A DNA stretch of 64,000 bases from Pseudomonas asplenii (lineage in GTDB: Bacteria > Pseudomonadota > Gammaproteobacteria > Pseudomonadales > Pseudomonadaceae): contig NZ_JSYZ01000001.1 in NCBI RefSeq assembly GCF_001293465.1, positions 203,791-267,790 on the forward strand, read 5' to 3'. This document shows, one piece after another, positions 41,232 through 50,905 of the stretch. Numbering within the stretch: position 1 is the first letter of the stretch; each line of letters begins with the position of its first letter. Both the position numbers and the translations under genes were made by a program. The notes under the pieces are model-generated. The model was not told where the DNA came from and did not search any database. It saw nothing but the letters and a program-made list of their open reading frames with translations.

Positions 41232-42611
41232 ATGATCAAAGACCCCTTTTCCCGTCTGGGCCTCGACCGCGAAGTCCTTACTGTCAGTCAGCTCAACGGC
41301 CGCGCGCGGGTGTTGCTGGAAGACGTGTTCAGCAATGTCTGGGTCGAAGGCGAAATCTCCAACCTCGCCCGCCCGGCCTCCGGCCACGTGTATTTCACCC
41401 TCAAGGACAGCGGCGCCCAGGTGCGCTGCGCGCTGTTCAGGCAGAACGCCGCCCGCGTACGCCAGGCCCTGAAGGATGGCCTGGCGGTCAAGGTGCGCGG
41501 CAAGGTCTCGCTTTTCGAGGGCCGCGGCGATTACCAGTTGATTCTCGACACCGTTGAACCGGCCGGTGATGGCGCGCTGCGCCTGGCGTTCGAAGCCTTG
41601 AAGGAAAAGCTCGGTGCCGAAGGCCTGTTCAGCGCGCAGCGCAAGGTCCCGTTGCCGGCCCACCCCCAACGGATCGGTATCGTCAGTTCGCCGACCGGCG
41701 CAGTGATCCGCGACATCATCAGCGTCTTCCGTCGGCGCGCACCGCAGGTGGAACTGACCCTGATCCCCACTGCGGTCCAGGGCCGCGAGGCCACCGCGCA
41801 GATCGTTCGCGCCCTGAAAATCGCCGACGCCAAGGGTTTCGACGCGCTGATCCTGGCCCGCGGCGGCGGCTCGCTGGAAGACCTCTGGTGCTTCAATGAA
41901 GAAGCGGTCGCCCGCGCCGTGGATGCCTGCGTGACGCCGATCGTCAGCGCCATCGGCCACGAAACCGATGTGTCCATCAGCGACTTCGTCGCCGACGTGC
42001 GTGCCCCGACGCCCTCGGCCGCGGCCGAACTGCTGGCCCCCGATTCCAGCGACCTGCAACGCCGGGTCGAGAACCTGCATCGTCGCCTGGTGATGCGCAT
42101 GCAGGACCGACTGGCGCGTGAGCGCCTGCGCCTGGACGGCCTGGCCCGGCGCCTGCGGCATCCGGGCGAACGCCTGCGTCAGCAGGCCCAGCGCCTGGAT
42201 GACCTGGACATGCGCTTGCGCCGGGCCTTTGAACGCCAGCTCGATAATCGCCGACAAAAGCTCCTGCGCCTGGAAACCCGCCTCGCCGGCCAGCATCCGG
42301 GCCGTCAGTTGGCGCTGCTGCGCCAACGCCTGGACAGCCTTGCCGAACGCCTGCCCCGAGCCATGCGCGAGGGCCTGAAGGCGCGGCGCCTGCAGTTGCA
42401 GAGCCAGATGCAAACCCTGCATGTGGTCAGCCCGCTGGCGACCCTCGGACGCGGCTACAGCATCCTGCTGGACGAACGCGGCCAGGCCATCCGCAATGCC
42501 GGGCAGACCCGCCCCGGCCAACGGCTGAAGGCGAAACTGGCCGAGGGCGAATTGCAGGTGCGGGTCGAGGACAACCACCTGACACCCGTGACCCTCTCGC
42601 TACTGGACTGA
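41232..42611 (+). CDS. xseA: Exodeoxyribonuclease VII large subunit
   Basis: 459 residues. An N-terminal OB fold (VWVEGEISNLARPASGHVYFTLKD) is followed by the catalytic core with PQRIGIVSSPTGAVIRDI, ARGGGSLEDLWCFNEE and SAIGHETDVSISDFVADVRAPTPSAAAEL. A long coiled coil rich in Arg and Leu follows, then the C-terminal GRGYSIL block. It degrades single-stranded DNA with XseB. Start MIKDPFSRLGL at 41232 is preferred; ATG 41223 adds three codons. Confidence 0.95.
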   Translation: MIKDPFSRLGLDREVLTVSQLNGRARVLLEDVFSNVWVEGEISNLARPASGHVYFTLKDSGAQVRCALFRQNAARVRQALKDGLAVKVRGKVSLFEGRGDYQLILDTVEPAGDGALRLAFEALKEKLGAEGLFSAQRKVPLPAHPQRIGIVSSPTGAVIRDIISVFRRRAPQVELTLIPTAVQGREATAQIVRALKIADAKGFDALILARGGGSLEDLWCFNEEAVARAVDACVTPIVSAIGHETDVSISDFVADVRAPTPSAAAELLAPDSSDLQRRVENLHRRLVMRMQDRLARERLRLDGLARRLRHPGERLRQQAQRLDDLDMRLRRAFERQLDNRRQKLLRLETRLAGQHPGRQLALLRQRLDSLAERLPRAMREGLKARRLQLQSQMQTLHVVSPLATLGRGYSILLDERGQAIRNAGQTRPGQRLKAKLAEGELQVRVEDNHLTPVTLSLLD

Positions 42612-42629
42612 CTTTCAAGGGATCTGAAC

Positions 42630-43451
42630 ATGCCGCGTTTTCTTGCCGCCCTGCTGCTCCTGGGCCTGGCCTGCAATGCCCACGCCGACAGCTACATCAC
42701 CCGCCTGCTGAACAAACCGGTGCCCGGCGGCGTCGCCGTGGTCGACCTCGGCACGGCGGCCCAGGCGCCCAAGGCCAGTTACCAGGGCAAACCGGTGTTG
42801 GTGGTCAAAGAGCAGAACAACTGGCTGGCGATCGTCGGCATCCCGCTGAGCGTCAAGCCCGGCAACCAGCAGATCAGTTCGGGCAGCCGTAATCTCGGTT
42901 TCAGCGTCGGCAGCAAGCAATACCCGGAACAGCACATCACGCTGAAGAACACCCGCCAGGTCAATCCCAACCCGGCCGACCTCAAGCGCATCGATGAGGA
43001 ACTGGCGGTGCAACTGCGCGCCTATCGCAGCTTCAGTCCGGGCACGCCGAGCAACCTGCTGCTGGACAAACCGGTGAACGGCCCATTGTCGAGCCGCTTC
43101 GGCGTACGCCGGTTCTTCAACGGCGAGGAACGTAACCCCCACGCCGGGCTGGACTTCGCGGTGCCGGCCGGTACGCCGATCAAGACACCGGCCGCCGGCA
43201 AGGTGATCCTCACCGGCAACTACTTCTTCAACGGCAACACCGTGTTCGTCGATCACGGCCAGGGTTTCATCAGCATGTTCTGCCACATGTCGAAGATCGA
43301 CGTGCAGGTCGGCCAGACCCTGGCCCGCGGTGCCGTAGTCGGCAAGGTCGGCGCCACCGGACGCGCCACCGGGCCGCACATGCACTGGAACATCAGCCTG
43401 AACGACGCCCGGGTCGACCCGGCGATCTTCATCGGCGCATTCCAGCCCTGA
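42630..43451 (+). CDS. M23-family zinc metallopeptidase (peptidoglycan hydrolase)
   Basis: 273 residues with a signal peptide (MPRFLAALLLLGLACNAHA). The C-terminal half is a LytM/M23 domain with HAGLDFAV (HxxxD zinc ligands) and HMHW (HxH). The N-terminal half carries an Ig-like domain of the kind seen before M23 domains. All catalytic ligands are present, so it should cut peptidoglycan cross-links in the periplasm. It starts 18 bp after xseA and may be co-transcribed. Confidence 0.92.
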   Translation: MPRFLAALLLLGLACNAHADSYITRLLNKPVPGGVAVVDLGTAAQAPKASYQGKPVLVVKEQNNWLAIVGIPLSVKPGNQQISSGSRNLGFSVGSKQYPEQHITLKNTRQVNPNPADLKRIDEELAVQLRAYRSFSPGTPSNLLLDKPVNGPLSSRFGVRRFFNGEERNPHAGLDFAVPAGTPIKTPAAGKVILTGNYFFNGNTVFVDHGQGFISMFCHMSKIDVQVGQTLARGAVVGKVGATGRATGPHMHWNISLNDARVDPAIFIGAFQP

Positions 43452-43508
43452 GCGGGCGAATGTGGGACAATGCCGGTCAATCGAGCCTTACCTGAACCGA
43501 CCCTGCCC

Positions 43509-44549
43509 ATGAACGCCCCAAGCAAACCCAAGCCCCCCCGTAAAAAACCCGCCAAGGCCGCCCCGGCCAAGGCGGCACAGCCACGCGAAAAAGCCGCACT
43601 GCATCCGCGCAACCGTCACCAGGGGCGTTATGACTTCCCGCAACTGATCAAGGGCTGCCCGGAGCTGGGCCAGTTCGTGATCATCAACCCCTACGGCAAG
43701 GAAAGCATCGACTTCGCCGACCCGGCGGCCGTGCGCGTGTTCAACCGGGCCCTGCTCAAGGCCTTCTACGGCATCGCCCACTGGGACATCCCGGCGGACT
43801 TCCTCTGCCCGCCAGTACCGGGCCGGGCCGACTACGTGCACTTCCTCGCCGACCTGCTGGCCGAACACAACGACGGCGTGATTCCCCGTGGTGCTGCCGT
43901 GCGGGTGCTGGATATCGGCGTCGGGGCCAACTGCATCTACCCGCTGATCGGCCATGGCGACTATCGCTGGCAGTTCCTCGGCTCCGACATCAACCCCACG
44001 GCCCTCGCCGCCGCCAAGGCGATCGTCCAGTCCAACGGCCTGAACAGGGCCATCAGCCTGCGCCAGCAGGACAACCCGAAACACATCCTCAGCGGCCTGC
44101 TGGGCAGTGACGAGCATTTTGACCTGACCCTGTGCAATCCGCCGTTTCACGCCTCCCTCGATGAGGCCCGGAGCGGCAGTCGACGTAAATGGAAGGCCCT
44201 CGGCAAGGCCGACCCCAAGCGCAAGCTGCCGGTGCTGAACTTTGGCGGCCAGGCGGCGGAGTTGTGGTGCGAAGGTGGCGAGGCGCGCTTCGTGACGCAA
44301 CTGATCAGCGAAAGCTCGCCGCTGGCGAACCAGGTGCTGTGGTTCAGTACGCTGGTATCGAAGGCCTCGAACCTGCCTGCCATCGAGGCGGCCCTGAAGA
44401 AGGCCGGTGTCCTGGAAAGCCGGGTCGTGGAGATGTCCCAGGGCCAGAAGCAGAGCCGCTTCGTCGCCTGGACCTTCCAGGACAAGGCCCGGCAACAGGC
44501 CTGGCGCCAGGAACGCTGGGCGCCTGCCGGCGGGTCAAGCCGGGGATAA
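43509..44549 (+). CDS. rlmF: 23S rRNA (adenine-1618-N6)-methyltransferase RlmF
   Basis: 346 residues. After a basic, Pro/Ala/Lys-rich N-terminal tail comes [16 protein letters not shown], a hallmark of RlmF. SAM motif I is [17 protein letters not shown] and the catalytic N6-adenine motif is NPPF. It methylates A1618 in 23S rRNA. ATG 43509 fits homolog starts; an upstream ATG at 43470 is less likely. A strong bidirectional terminator follows. Confidence 0.94.
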   Translation: MNAPSKPKPPRKKPAKAAPAKAAQPREKAALHPRNRHQGRYDFPQLIKGCPELGQFVIINPYGKESIDFADPAAVRVFNRALLKAFYGIAHWDIPADFLCPPVPGRADYVHFLADLLAEHNDGVIPRGAAVRVLDIGVGANCIYPLIGHGDYRWQFLGSDINPTALAAAKAIVQSNGLNRAISLRQQDNPKHILSGLLGSDEHFDLTLCNPPFHASLDEARSGSRRKWKALGKADPKRKLPVLNFGGQAAELWCEGGEARFVTQLISESSPLANQVLWFSTLVSKASNLPAIEAALKKAGVLESRVVEMSQGQKQSRFVAWTFQDKARQQAWRQERWAPAGGSSRG

Positions 44550-44579
44550 ATCGAACAACGCCATTTCGCAGGCGAAAAA

Positions 44580-44611
44580 AAACCGTGCCCGGAGCGCTCC
44601 GGGCACGGTTT
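44580..44611. terminator. Bidirectional terminator between rlmF and the HU gene
   Basis: Perfect 32-nt palindrome AAACCGTGCCCGGAGC plus its complement, with an A run on the left that gives a T run on the minus strand. It lies between convergent genes. Confidence 0.9.
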
Positions 44612-44620
44612 CACGGCATC

Positions 44621-44902
44621 TTACTTGTTGACAGCGTCGGTCAGGGCCTTGGCTACAACCAGCTTGATCACTTTCTTGGCAGCGATTTCGATGGCAGCGC
44701 CAGTCGAAGGGTTACGGCCAGTACGGGCAGGACGCTCGGTCACTTTCAGTTTGCCAACGCCTGGCAGAGTGATTTCGCCGCCGTTTTCCAGCTGATCAGC
44801 AACGATATCGGTCAGTTGCTCGAGAACCTTGCGCACTTCAGTCTTCTGCAGAGCGGTAGCTTCGGCGATATCGGCGATCAGTTGGTCTTTGGTAATAGCC
44901 AT
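44621..44902 (-). CDS. HU-family nucleoid protein (HupN-like paralog)
   Basis: 93 residues. HU/IHF fold with the DNA-arm motif RPARTGRNPSTGAAIEI and a conserved hydrophobic core. It starts MAITKDQLIADIAEA, different from HupA and HupB, and is closest in memory to the third Pseudomonas HU, HupN. It binds and bends DNA as a dimer. The ribosome site GGAAGGAAC precedes the ATG. Single-gene transcript. Confidence 0.9.
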   Translation of the reverse strand: MAITKDQLIADIAEATALQKTEVRKVLEQLTDIVADQLENGGEITLPGVGKLKVTERPARTGRNPSTGAAIEIAAKKVIKLVVAKALTDAVNK

Positions 44903-45301
44903 TGAGATGTTCCTTCCCTATCAAATTCATTTGGATTGCAGAGTGCAGTGCCAGCCATCGAGCCAAGCCTTTTGGACCTGACACCCCGCTGATAAACCGC
45001 GACGGATCGCGGATGTAGATAACAAAAACGGGGTTTGGTTCGACCTGACACCTGCTGAAAACACGCTTTGCGCGCATACCTTGGCGCAAGACGGGGCAAA
45101 GCTAGCACAGAGACGGGGAAATATCCGCCTCTACCTAGCCATTTGGTCAGCTTTTGCGCTCGTTTTCGAAAAAAAACTGCCAGAAACCGCTGATTGGTCA
45201 AGTTTGTTCCGCCAAACGCTGCTTCAGCGCCACGGTACGGTACACTGACGGCTTTACCCGGGGAGCCGCGCCTCTCCCCCCGACCACCAGCCGAGAAGCC
45301 C
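44903..45301. other. 399-bp divergent regulatory region between the HU gene and yejK
   Basis: No gene seen. Both flanking genes encode nucleoid-associated proteins. A small hairpin CCGCGA-CGGA-TCGCGG lies at 44997-45012 in the HU leader. A candidate -10 TACACT for yejK is at 45241-45246, about 55 bp before its ATG, without a good -35. Confidence 0.5.
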
Positions 45302-46309
45302 ATGCCGATCCGTCATTGCATCGTCCACCTGATCGACAAGAAACCCGATGGCACACCCGCCGTGCTCCATGCCCGTGACTCCGAACTGAGCGAGTCCCAG
45401 GCCATCGAGCACCTGCTGGCCGATCTCAATGAAAGCTACAACGCCAAACAAGGCAAGGCCTGGGGTCTTTTCCACGGCGAATCGGGCGCCTACCCGTTCA
45501 GCGGCTGGCTGAAGGAGTACCTCGATGGCGGCAAGGACTTCACCGCCTTCAGCCGGGTGGCGGTCGAACACCTGCAGAAGCTGATGGAGGAGTCCAACCT
45601 TTCCACCGGCGGCCACGTGCTGTTCGCCCACTACCAGCAAGGCATGACCGACTACCTGGCCATCGCCCTGCTGCACCACAGCGAAGGCGTGGCGGTGAAC
45701 GCCGAACTGGACGTCCTGCCGTCCCGGCACCTGGACCTGGGCCAGTTGCACCTGGCCGCGCGGATCAACATTTCCGAGTGGCAGAACAACAAGCAGTCCA
45801 AGCAGTACATTTCCTTCATCAAGGGCAAGAACGGCAAGAAGGTCTCGGAGTACTTCCGCGACTTCATCGGCTGCCAGGAAGGCGTCGACGGCCCGGGCGA
45901 AACCCGTACCCTGCTCAAGGCCTTCAGCGACTTCGTCGAGAGCGAGGACCTGCCCGAAGACGACGCCCGCGAGAAAACCAAGGCCCTGGTCGACTATGCC
46001 AGCAGCCAGGCGAAACTCGGCGAGCCGGTAGCCCTGGAGGAACTCTCGGGGCTGATCGACGAGGATCGCCCACGGGCGTTCTACGAACACATTCGCAACA
46101 AGGACTACGGCCTGTCCCCGGAAATCCCGGCAGACAAACGCACCCTGAACCAGTTCCGCCGCTTCACCGGTCGAGCCGAAGGGCTGTCCATCAGCTTCGA
46201 GGCACACCTGCTGGGCTCGAAGATCGAGTATGACGAGGAAGCCGGCACACTGATCATCAAGGGCCTGCCGACCCAGCTCACCGATCAGCTCAAGCGCCGC
46301 AAGGACTGA
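45302..46309 (+). CDS. yejK: Nucleoid-associated protein YejK (NdpA)
   Basis: 335 residues. It opens [17 protein letters not shown] and carries the NA37/YejK family blocks [58 protein letters not shown] and the C-terminal [19 protein letters not shown]. It is a soluble nucleoid-bound protein of unclear role. The ATG at 45302 is chosen over the longer open frame because homologs start here and GAGAAG lies just upstream. Confidence 0.93.
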   Translation: MPIRHCIVHLIDKKPDGTPAVLHARDSELSESQAIEHLLADLNESYNAKQGKAWGLFHGESGAYPFSGWLKEYLDGGKDFTAFSRVAVEHLQKLMEESNLSTGGHVLFAHYQQGMTDYLAIALLHHSEGVAVNAELDVLPSRHLDLGQLHLAARINISEWQNNKQSKQYISFIKGKNGKKVSEYFRDFIGCQEGVDGPGETRTLLKAFSDFVESEDLPEDDAREKTKALVDYASSQAKLGEPVALEELSGLIDEDRPRAFYEHIRNKDYGLSPEIPADKRTLNQFRRFTGRAEGLSISFEAHLLGSKIEYDEEAGTLIIKGLPTQLTDQLKRRKD

Positions 46310-46312
46310 TCG

Positions 46313-46663
46313 ATGCTCGCTGGCGTGCTGAAGAAGTTCCTGCTGATCCTGCTGGTGGTCGTGGTCTACCAGAACTGGGGCAGGATCGAGCGGGTGTTCC
46401 ACCCCGAATCGGTGGTGTCCGAGCAGACCCGCAGCCAGGCCCGGGTGGTGCTCTACGCCACCGAATGGTGTGGCTACTGCCAGGCGACCCGGCGCTTTCT
46501 TGACCAGAAGGACATTCCGTTCAAGGAATTCGATATCGAAAAGGACGCGCAGGCGCGCAAGGCCTACCAGGCCCTGGGCGGCGGCGGGATTCCGATACTC
46601 GACGTCAACGGCACGCTGATTCGCGGTTATCGACCAGACGACATCCTCGCTGCCCTCAAGTGA
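46313..46663 (+). CDS. Membrane-anchored glutaredoxin-like protein
   Basis: 116 residues. One N-terminal membrane helix (FLLILLVVVVYQNWG) is followed by a glutaredoxin domain with active site CGYC in ATEWCGYCQATRRFL and the cis-Pro loop GGIPILDVNG. The helix suggests anchoring with the redox domain probably on the periplasmic side, unusual for glutaredoxins. It starts 3 bp after yejK, so it is likely co-transcribed. Confidence 0.85.
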   Translation: MLAGVLKKFLLILLVVVVYQNWGRIERVFHPESVVSEQTRSQARVVLYATEWCGYCQATRRFLDQKDIPFKEFDIEKDAQARKAYQALGGGGIPILDVNGTLIRGYRPDDILAALK

Positions 46664-46671
46664 CTCCGCCC

Positions 46672-46759
46672 TGCAGGAGCGGGCTTGCCCGCGAAGCTTT
46701 CAGCAGCCGCACGGGCCTGTTCGCGGACAAATCGGACGCCGCACAGCCTGCTCCTACAG
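46672..46759. repeat. REP element (degenerate doublet)
   Basis: The left unit TGCAGGAGCGGGCTTGCCCG with palindrome GCGGGCTTGCCCGC (46679-46692) is the same family as the pair at 278-378. The right unit is diverged and ends GCCTGCTCCTACA. Confidence 0.75.
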
Positions 46760-46786
46760 AATGCTGCTGCACGCGGCCTACGCCGC

Positions 46787-47722
46787 TCAACGCGGCTCGA
46801 TACGGAACCCCAGCCGCGGGAAGTGCACATGCACCACCCCCGCCCGCTCATCCTCACGCCGCAGGATCAGTTCCTCGCTGCCGGCAAACAGCAGCTCGCC
46901 CGCCACCGGGTCGACGCCGTAGTCCGTGGCGGCAATCACCACCTGCTGCCCCGCGGTGAAGCCGTTCGGATCGACGAAAGGTTCCTCGGGCAGCTCTGCC
47001 GGCACAGCTTCCCGTGCCACCTGTACCGCCTCCTCGGCCGTCATCACGTTCGAGGCACCGTGCCCGAAGCCCATCACCCGCTCGAACCAGGCCAGCACTG
47101 CAGGGTACTCATCCACCAGCGGCGAAGTGACCGGCGTAGCCTTGAGGAACCACAGGATATGCGCCATCGAGAAATCGGCGATGGATGGCTCGCCGAACAG
47201 GAAGTCACCTTCCTCACGCTGCAGTTGCTGTTCCAGTCGGGCCATGAAGGCCGGCCATGAATGCCTGGCTTCCTCCAGCGGAACCCGGGTGGCCGACCCA
47301 CCGCTGAACAACCCGGCACGGTCAGCCATGAAGGCCTTGGCCTGTTCCGGGGAGAACCGGGCGAAACGCACCGCCGCCGATTCCGGCTGGAACACCAGAG
47401 CCACGGCATGCCGGAAGGCCACCGAATCGGCCCAGGCGGCAAACGTCGTGGCCACCATCTCCCGGCCTTCGGGGAACAATGCCGGCGAAGCCTTTTCCTG
47501 CTCCAGGCGACGGGCGATCAGCGCGGTATCGCAGTAGATATCCGCGCCCACCTGCAGCACCGGAGTCTTGCGATAGCCACCGGTCAGGGCCGTCAGGTCA
47601 GGCTTGGGCATCATCGGCGGGATGTTCACCGAGCGCCAGGACAGCCCCTTGAAACCCAGCAGCAGCCGAGCCTTTTCGGCAAAGGGGGACGTTGGATAGT
47701 GGTGAAGAATCAGCTCAGACAT
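46787..47722 (-). CDS. Glutathione S-transferase family protein
   Basis: 311 residues. The N-terminal thioredoxin-like domain (LILHHYPTSPFAEKARLLLGFKGLSW, with cis-Pro block YRKTPVLQVGADIYCDTALIARRLE) is followed by an all-helical GST C-domain and an extra ~90-residue C-terminal extension rich in Val and Asp. Ser/Tyr near PTSPFAEK could bind glutathione. No substrate can be named. Start MSELILHHY at 47722 is preferred over the upstream in-frame Met. Confidence 0.85.
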   Translation of the reverse strand: MSELILHHYPTSPFAEKARLLLGFKGLSWRSVNIPPMMPKPDLTALTGGYRKTPVLQVGADIYCDTALIARRLEQEKASPALFPEGREMVATTFAAWADSVAFRHAVALVFQPESAAVRFARFSPEQAKAFMADRAGLFSGGSATRVPLEEARHSWPAFMARLEQQLQREEGDFLFGEPSIADFSMAHILWFLKATPVTSPLVDEYPAVLAWFERVMGFGHGASNVMTAEEAVQVAREAVPAELPEEPFVDPNGFTAGQQVVIAATDYGVDPVAGELLFAGSEELILRREDERAGVVHVHFPRLGFRIEPR

Positions 47723-47848
47723 GCCGGGATCCGCCGTACGAGTAGGAGTCCGCAGCTTAGCCTGCAAATCGGCGCCAGCCTACCCGACCTGGCTGATATC
47801 GCCCTATCGAAGGCACTAATGGCCGACGGTACGGCCAGGGAGCGCGGG

Positions 47849-48178
47849 TCATTTTCGCCCGACCGAAAAGGCTTCCAGGCAAAAGCTCGCCGCCAACGCC
47901 TCCTTGGCGCTCTTGCGCAGTTTCTTGATCAGGCGCTCCTGACGCAGGGCATCGCCCTTGTCACGGCACGCTTCGACGTAGACCAGCGCCACCGCGGGGC
48001 TCGAGTGAAAGAAGCGCGCGCCCTTGCCGCTCTGGTGCGAGGCGAAACGCCGCTGCGGGTCGTCGCTGATACCGCAGTACAACGAACCGTTGGCCGCCCG
48101 CACCAGATAGACGAACCAGGATTTGGTCGCCGGCACGACGGTCTCGGCGATGACTACGGGTTCCGGGCTGGTGTTCAC
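47849..48178 (-). CDS. GIY-YIG nuclease-domain protein (YhbQ-like)
   Basis: 109 residues. The domain reads [37 protein letters not shown], with the GIY and YIG strands changed to VYL and YCG and the catalytic Arg in PQRRF, then [13 protein letters not shown]. Members of this UPF0213/YhbQ group are small single-domain proteins linked to DNA repair or of unknown role. Confidence 0.88.
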   Translation of the reverse strand: MNTSPEPVVIAETVVPATKSWFVYLVRAANGSLYCGISDDPQRRFASHQSGKGARFFHSSPAVALVYVEACRDKGDALRQERLIKKLRKSAKEALAASFCLEAFSVGRK

Positions 48179-48224
48179 GTGGCAGGCGGCTTGAGCGGAA
48201 ACGGGGAAACGATCTTAACAGACC

Positions 48225-48695
48225 TCAGCGGCCTGCCTGGAATGCCTTGAGTCCCTTGAGCGCCTGGCCACGCACGGCATTCTTCACCAGCGGCGTCCAG
48301 CCCAGGATCAAGCCCTTGGCCCCCAATGCCTGGCGGGCCCAGCGCCACAGGTCAAAACTGTCGTGATGCTCGCAGATCTTGCCGTCGCGGAACACGAAGC
48401 GGGCCTGGATATCGTTGACCACGATGTTGCCGGTCTGGCTGAACAGGTAGGTCGCCACCCAATGAGCACCACCGCTGCGCTCGTCGGCACGGACATTGTC
48501 GAAGGTCAGGGAAAAGTCCTTGGCCCGGGTGGTGAGCATGCGCCACATGTCGCCGGCATCACGCCCGCGCAACTCACCGAAGGCCGGGTCGCTGAACAGC
48601 ACATCCTCGGTGTAGCAGGCGCTCATCGCCTCGGCATCCAGCCGCTGGAAGGCCTTGTAGAACTCGGTAATCAACGCGCTGTGGGCATCACTCAT
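48225..48695 (-). CDS. NTF2-like (SnoaL-type) protein
   Basis: 156 residues. A cone-shaped alpha+beta barrel of the NTF2 superfamily is indicated by SALITEFYKAFQRLDAEAMSACYTEDVLFSDPAFGEL and WVATYLFSQTGNIVVNDIQARFVF, ending in CEHHDSFDLWRWARQALG. This resembles limonene-epoxide-hydrolase or ketosteroid-isomerase-like proteins, but catalytic residues cannot be assigned. Start MSDAHSALI at 48695. Confidence 0.8.
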   Translation of the reverse strand: MSDAHSALITEFYKAFQRLDAEAMSACYTEDVLFSDPAFGELRGRDAGDMWRMLTTRAKDFSLTFDNVRADERSGGAHWVATYLFSQTGNIVVNDIQARFVFRDGKICEHHDSFDLWRWARQALGAKGLILGWTPLVKNAVRGQALKGLKAFQAGR

Positions 48696-48797
48696 GTACG
48701 GGCTCCGTGCAGGTAAAAGGATTGCCTGCACGATAGTCCGCAAATGCGCCGCTGACTATCGGCATTCGCCATTCGAATACCGGGAGTACGGGGCCAT

Positions 48798-50111
48798 TCA
48801 GAGTTTTTCGCTGTTGACCTGCACATACAGCGCCCGCCCGGCCCCGAGCCCGGCGACGATGGCACCCAGGCCGACCACCGCGAAAATCCAGCCCAGCGCC
48901 TGCCAGCCGCCGGTGAGGTCATGCACCAGGCCCACCGCGAACGGGCCCATCGACGCCAGGGTGTAGCCGATGCCCTGGGCCATGCTCGACAGGTTCGCCG
49001 CCACATGGGCATCGCGCGAACGCAGGACGATCAGGGTCAGTGCCAGGCTGAAGGTCCCCCCCTGCCCAAGCCCCAGCACGATCGCCCAACCCCACAGGCC
49101 GTCGAGGGGCGCGTACAGGCAACCGAACAGGCCACCCAGGGTCAGCAGCATGACCACCAGGATCGCCAGTCGCTGGTCCTTGCCACGGGTCGCCAGCCAG
49201 GGCGCCGCCAGGGAACTGGCCAGCTGGACCAGGATCGAACCGGAGAGCACGATCCCCGCCTGGGTTGGCGTCAGGCCACGGCCGATCAGCACCGAAGGCA
49301 GCCAACCGAACACGATGTAGGCCAGCGACGATTGCAGGCCCATGTACAGGGTCACCTGCCAGGCCAGCGGATCACGCAACAGGCCACGCACACGATAGGC
49401 CGCCTGGTGCGCCCCCTGCCGGCTGCCGACCTGCGGCAGCCATACCACGGCCGCCACCAGGGCCGGCACCACCCAGAAGCCCAACCCCAGCGACCAGCTG
49501 TTACCGAAGTGCTGACTCAGTGGCACGGTCGAGCCCGCCGCCATGGCCGCCCCCAGGCACAGGGCCATGGTGTAGACCCCGGTCATGGTCCCGGCATGCC
49601 TGGCAAAGTCACGCTTGACGATCCCCGGCAGCAGGACGCCGATCACACCAATGCTCGCGCCAGCCAGGATACTGCCGGCAAACAGGCCGAACTCGCCCAG
49701 GGAACTGCGCAGGAGCATGCCGCCGGCCAGGGTCAGGAGAATCCCCAGAACCACCCGCTCGCTGCCGAAACGCCGGGCCAGCACCGGCGCCAGGGGCGCG
49801 AACAGGCCCAGGCAGAGTACCGGCAGGGTCGTCAGCAGGCCGGCCTTGGCCGCCGACAAGCCGAGGCTGCGGGACACTTCGCTGAGCATCGGTGCCATGC
49901 TCGACAGCGCCGGGCGCAGGTTCAACGCCACCAGCACCAGCCCCAGCAGCAACAGCCAGGGACGGCGCAGTACCGGGTGAGCCTGCTGGACGATGGCGTC
50001 ATCGGCTTCGGCATCGATCAGCAGCGGATCGAGTTCGCCTCGGCGCGGCTGCGTCGAGGCGCCGGCCTCGGAAATGGAACGGGGCATGATGGTCTCGGAT
50101 TCAAGGTTCAT
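48798..50111 (-). CDS. MFS transporter of the CynX/NimT family
   Basis: 437 residues. A ~45-residue cytoplasmic N-terminus precedes twelve membrane helices, with LVALNLRPALSSMAPMLSEV at helix 1 and the loop LARRFGSERVVLG after helix 2, the CynX/NimT signature region. These export or import small anions and nitro compounds; the substrate is unknown. The start overlaps the end of the upstream FCD regulator gene by 11 bp (AGGACC ribosome site); ATG 50087 is an alternative. Probably an operon controlled by that regulator. Confidence 0.87.
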   Translation of the reverse strand: MNLESETIMPRSISEAGASTQPRRGELDPLLIDAEADDAIVQQAHPVLRRPWLLLLGLVLVALNLRPALSSMAPMLSEVSRSLGLSAAKAGLLTTLPVLCLGLFAPLAPVLARRFGSERVVLGILLTLAGGMLLRSSLGEFGLFAGSILAGASIGVIGVLLPGIVKRDFARHAGTMTGVYTMALCLGAAMAAGSTVPLSQHFGNSWSLGLGFWVVPALVAAVVWLPQVGSRQGAHQAAYRVRGLLRDPLAWQVTLYMGLQSSLAYIVFGWLPSVLIGRGLTPTQAGIVLSGSILVQLASSLAAPWLATRGKDQRLAILVVMLLTLGGLFGCLYAPLDGLWGWAIVLGLGQGGTFSLALTLIVLRSRDAHVAANLSSMAQGIGYTLASMGPFAVGLVHDLTGGWQALGWIFAVVGLGAIVAGLGAGRALYVQVNSEKL

Positions 50112-50760
50112 TGATCAGGGTCCTGCACAGGGCCTTGGCGCGTTCGGGATCGCGCTGCTCGACTGCCTCGAGCAGCGCGACATGCAGATCGAACACCGAC
50201 TGGCGGCGGGGCGTGATGTCGAGGGTCTGGCGCAAGGCGCTGGCGATCACGCTGGAGAAGTAGCGATACAGCTCGCTGAGCATGGGGTTGTGCGCGGCGT
50301 CGATCAGCCGCTGGTGAAAGACCAGGTCGCAGGAGATGAAGCAGTCGAGATCACCATGGTAGTGGTGGCTGCTGGCATCCAGGGCTTCACGCAACCCCTT
50401 GAGGTCCTCATCGGTACGACGCAGGGCCGCCAGACCAATGGCCTCGACTTCAAAACTGTGCCGCGTCTCGCGCGCCTGGTCCAGGGAACAGCGCGACAAC
50501 GCCTGCATGGTCGCCAGCGGATCGGTGGTGGCCCGCACATAACTGCCGTCGCCCTGGCGAATCTCGATCAACCCGGAAAACGCCAGCACACGCATGGCCT
50601 CGCGCATGGTGTTGCGGCTGATGCCCAGCTCGGCCGCCAACTCCGGCTCGGTCGGCAGGCGTTCGCCCACCACCCAGGTGCCGCGGGTGATGCGTTCGCG
50701 CAATTGCTCCAGGGCCTGGTCGACCAGGGAGCGCCTGATCAGGGGAATGCTTGGGGACAT
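50101..50760 (-). CDS. GntR-family regulator with FCD domain (FadR subfamily)
   Basis: 219 residues. GntR winged helix (VVGERLPTEPELAAELGISRNTMREAMRVLAFSGLIEIRQGDGSYV) then an all-helical FCD domain with metal-type His residues (CDLVFHQRLIDAAHN and DLHVALLEAVEQRD). It overlaps the MFS gene by 11 bp and so is first in the operon. A palindrome directly before the start suggests autoregulation. Effector unknown, likely an organic acid. Start MSPSIPLI at 50760 with AAGGCGAG upstream. Confidence 0.9.
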   Translation of the reverse strand: MSPSIPLIRRSLVDQALEQLRERITRGTWVVGERLPTEPELAAELGISRNTMREAMRVLAFSGLIEIRQGDGSYVRATTDPLATMQALSRCSLDQARETRHSFEVEAIGLAALRRTDEDLKGLREALDASSHHYHGDLDCFISCDLVFHQRLIDAAHNPMLSELYRYFSSVIASALRQTLDITPRRQSVFDLHVALLEAVEQRDPERAKALCRTLINEP

Positions 50761-50773
50761 GGTCTCGCCTTGA

Positions 50774-50790
50774 CATCCAATCATAGGATG
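50774..50790 (-). promoter_or_regulatory. Candidate operator of the FCD regulator
   Basis: Inverted repeat CATCC-N7-GGATG (17 bp), 14 bp upstream of the regulator start and overlapping the expected promoter or leader. Binding is inferred from position only. Confidence 0.45.
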
Positions 50791-50864
50791 AATTTTCACT
50801 AGCCTATCCCAGAAACCGGCGGGCGCTCAAGCCGCAGGCGACAGTCGATGCCGCCCCATAAAAA

Positions 50865-50885
50865 AACCCGGACCAGGTCCGGGTT
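50865..50885 (-). terminator. Terminator of the aap operon
   Basis: AACCCGGACC / GGTCCGGGTT hairpin; on the minus strand it is followed by a run of T (TTTTTTTA), 21 bp after the aapP stop. Confidence 0.88.
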
Positions 50886-50905
50886 CTTCATTCAACGCCA
50901 GTCGA

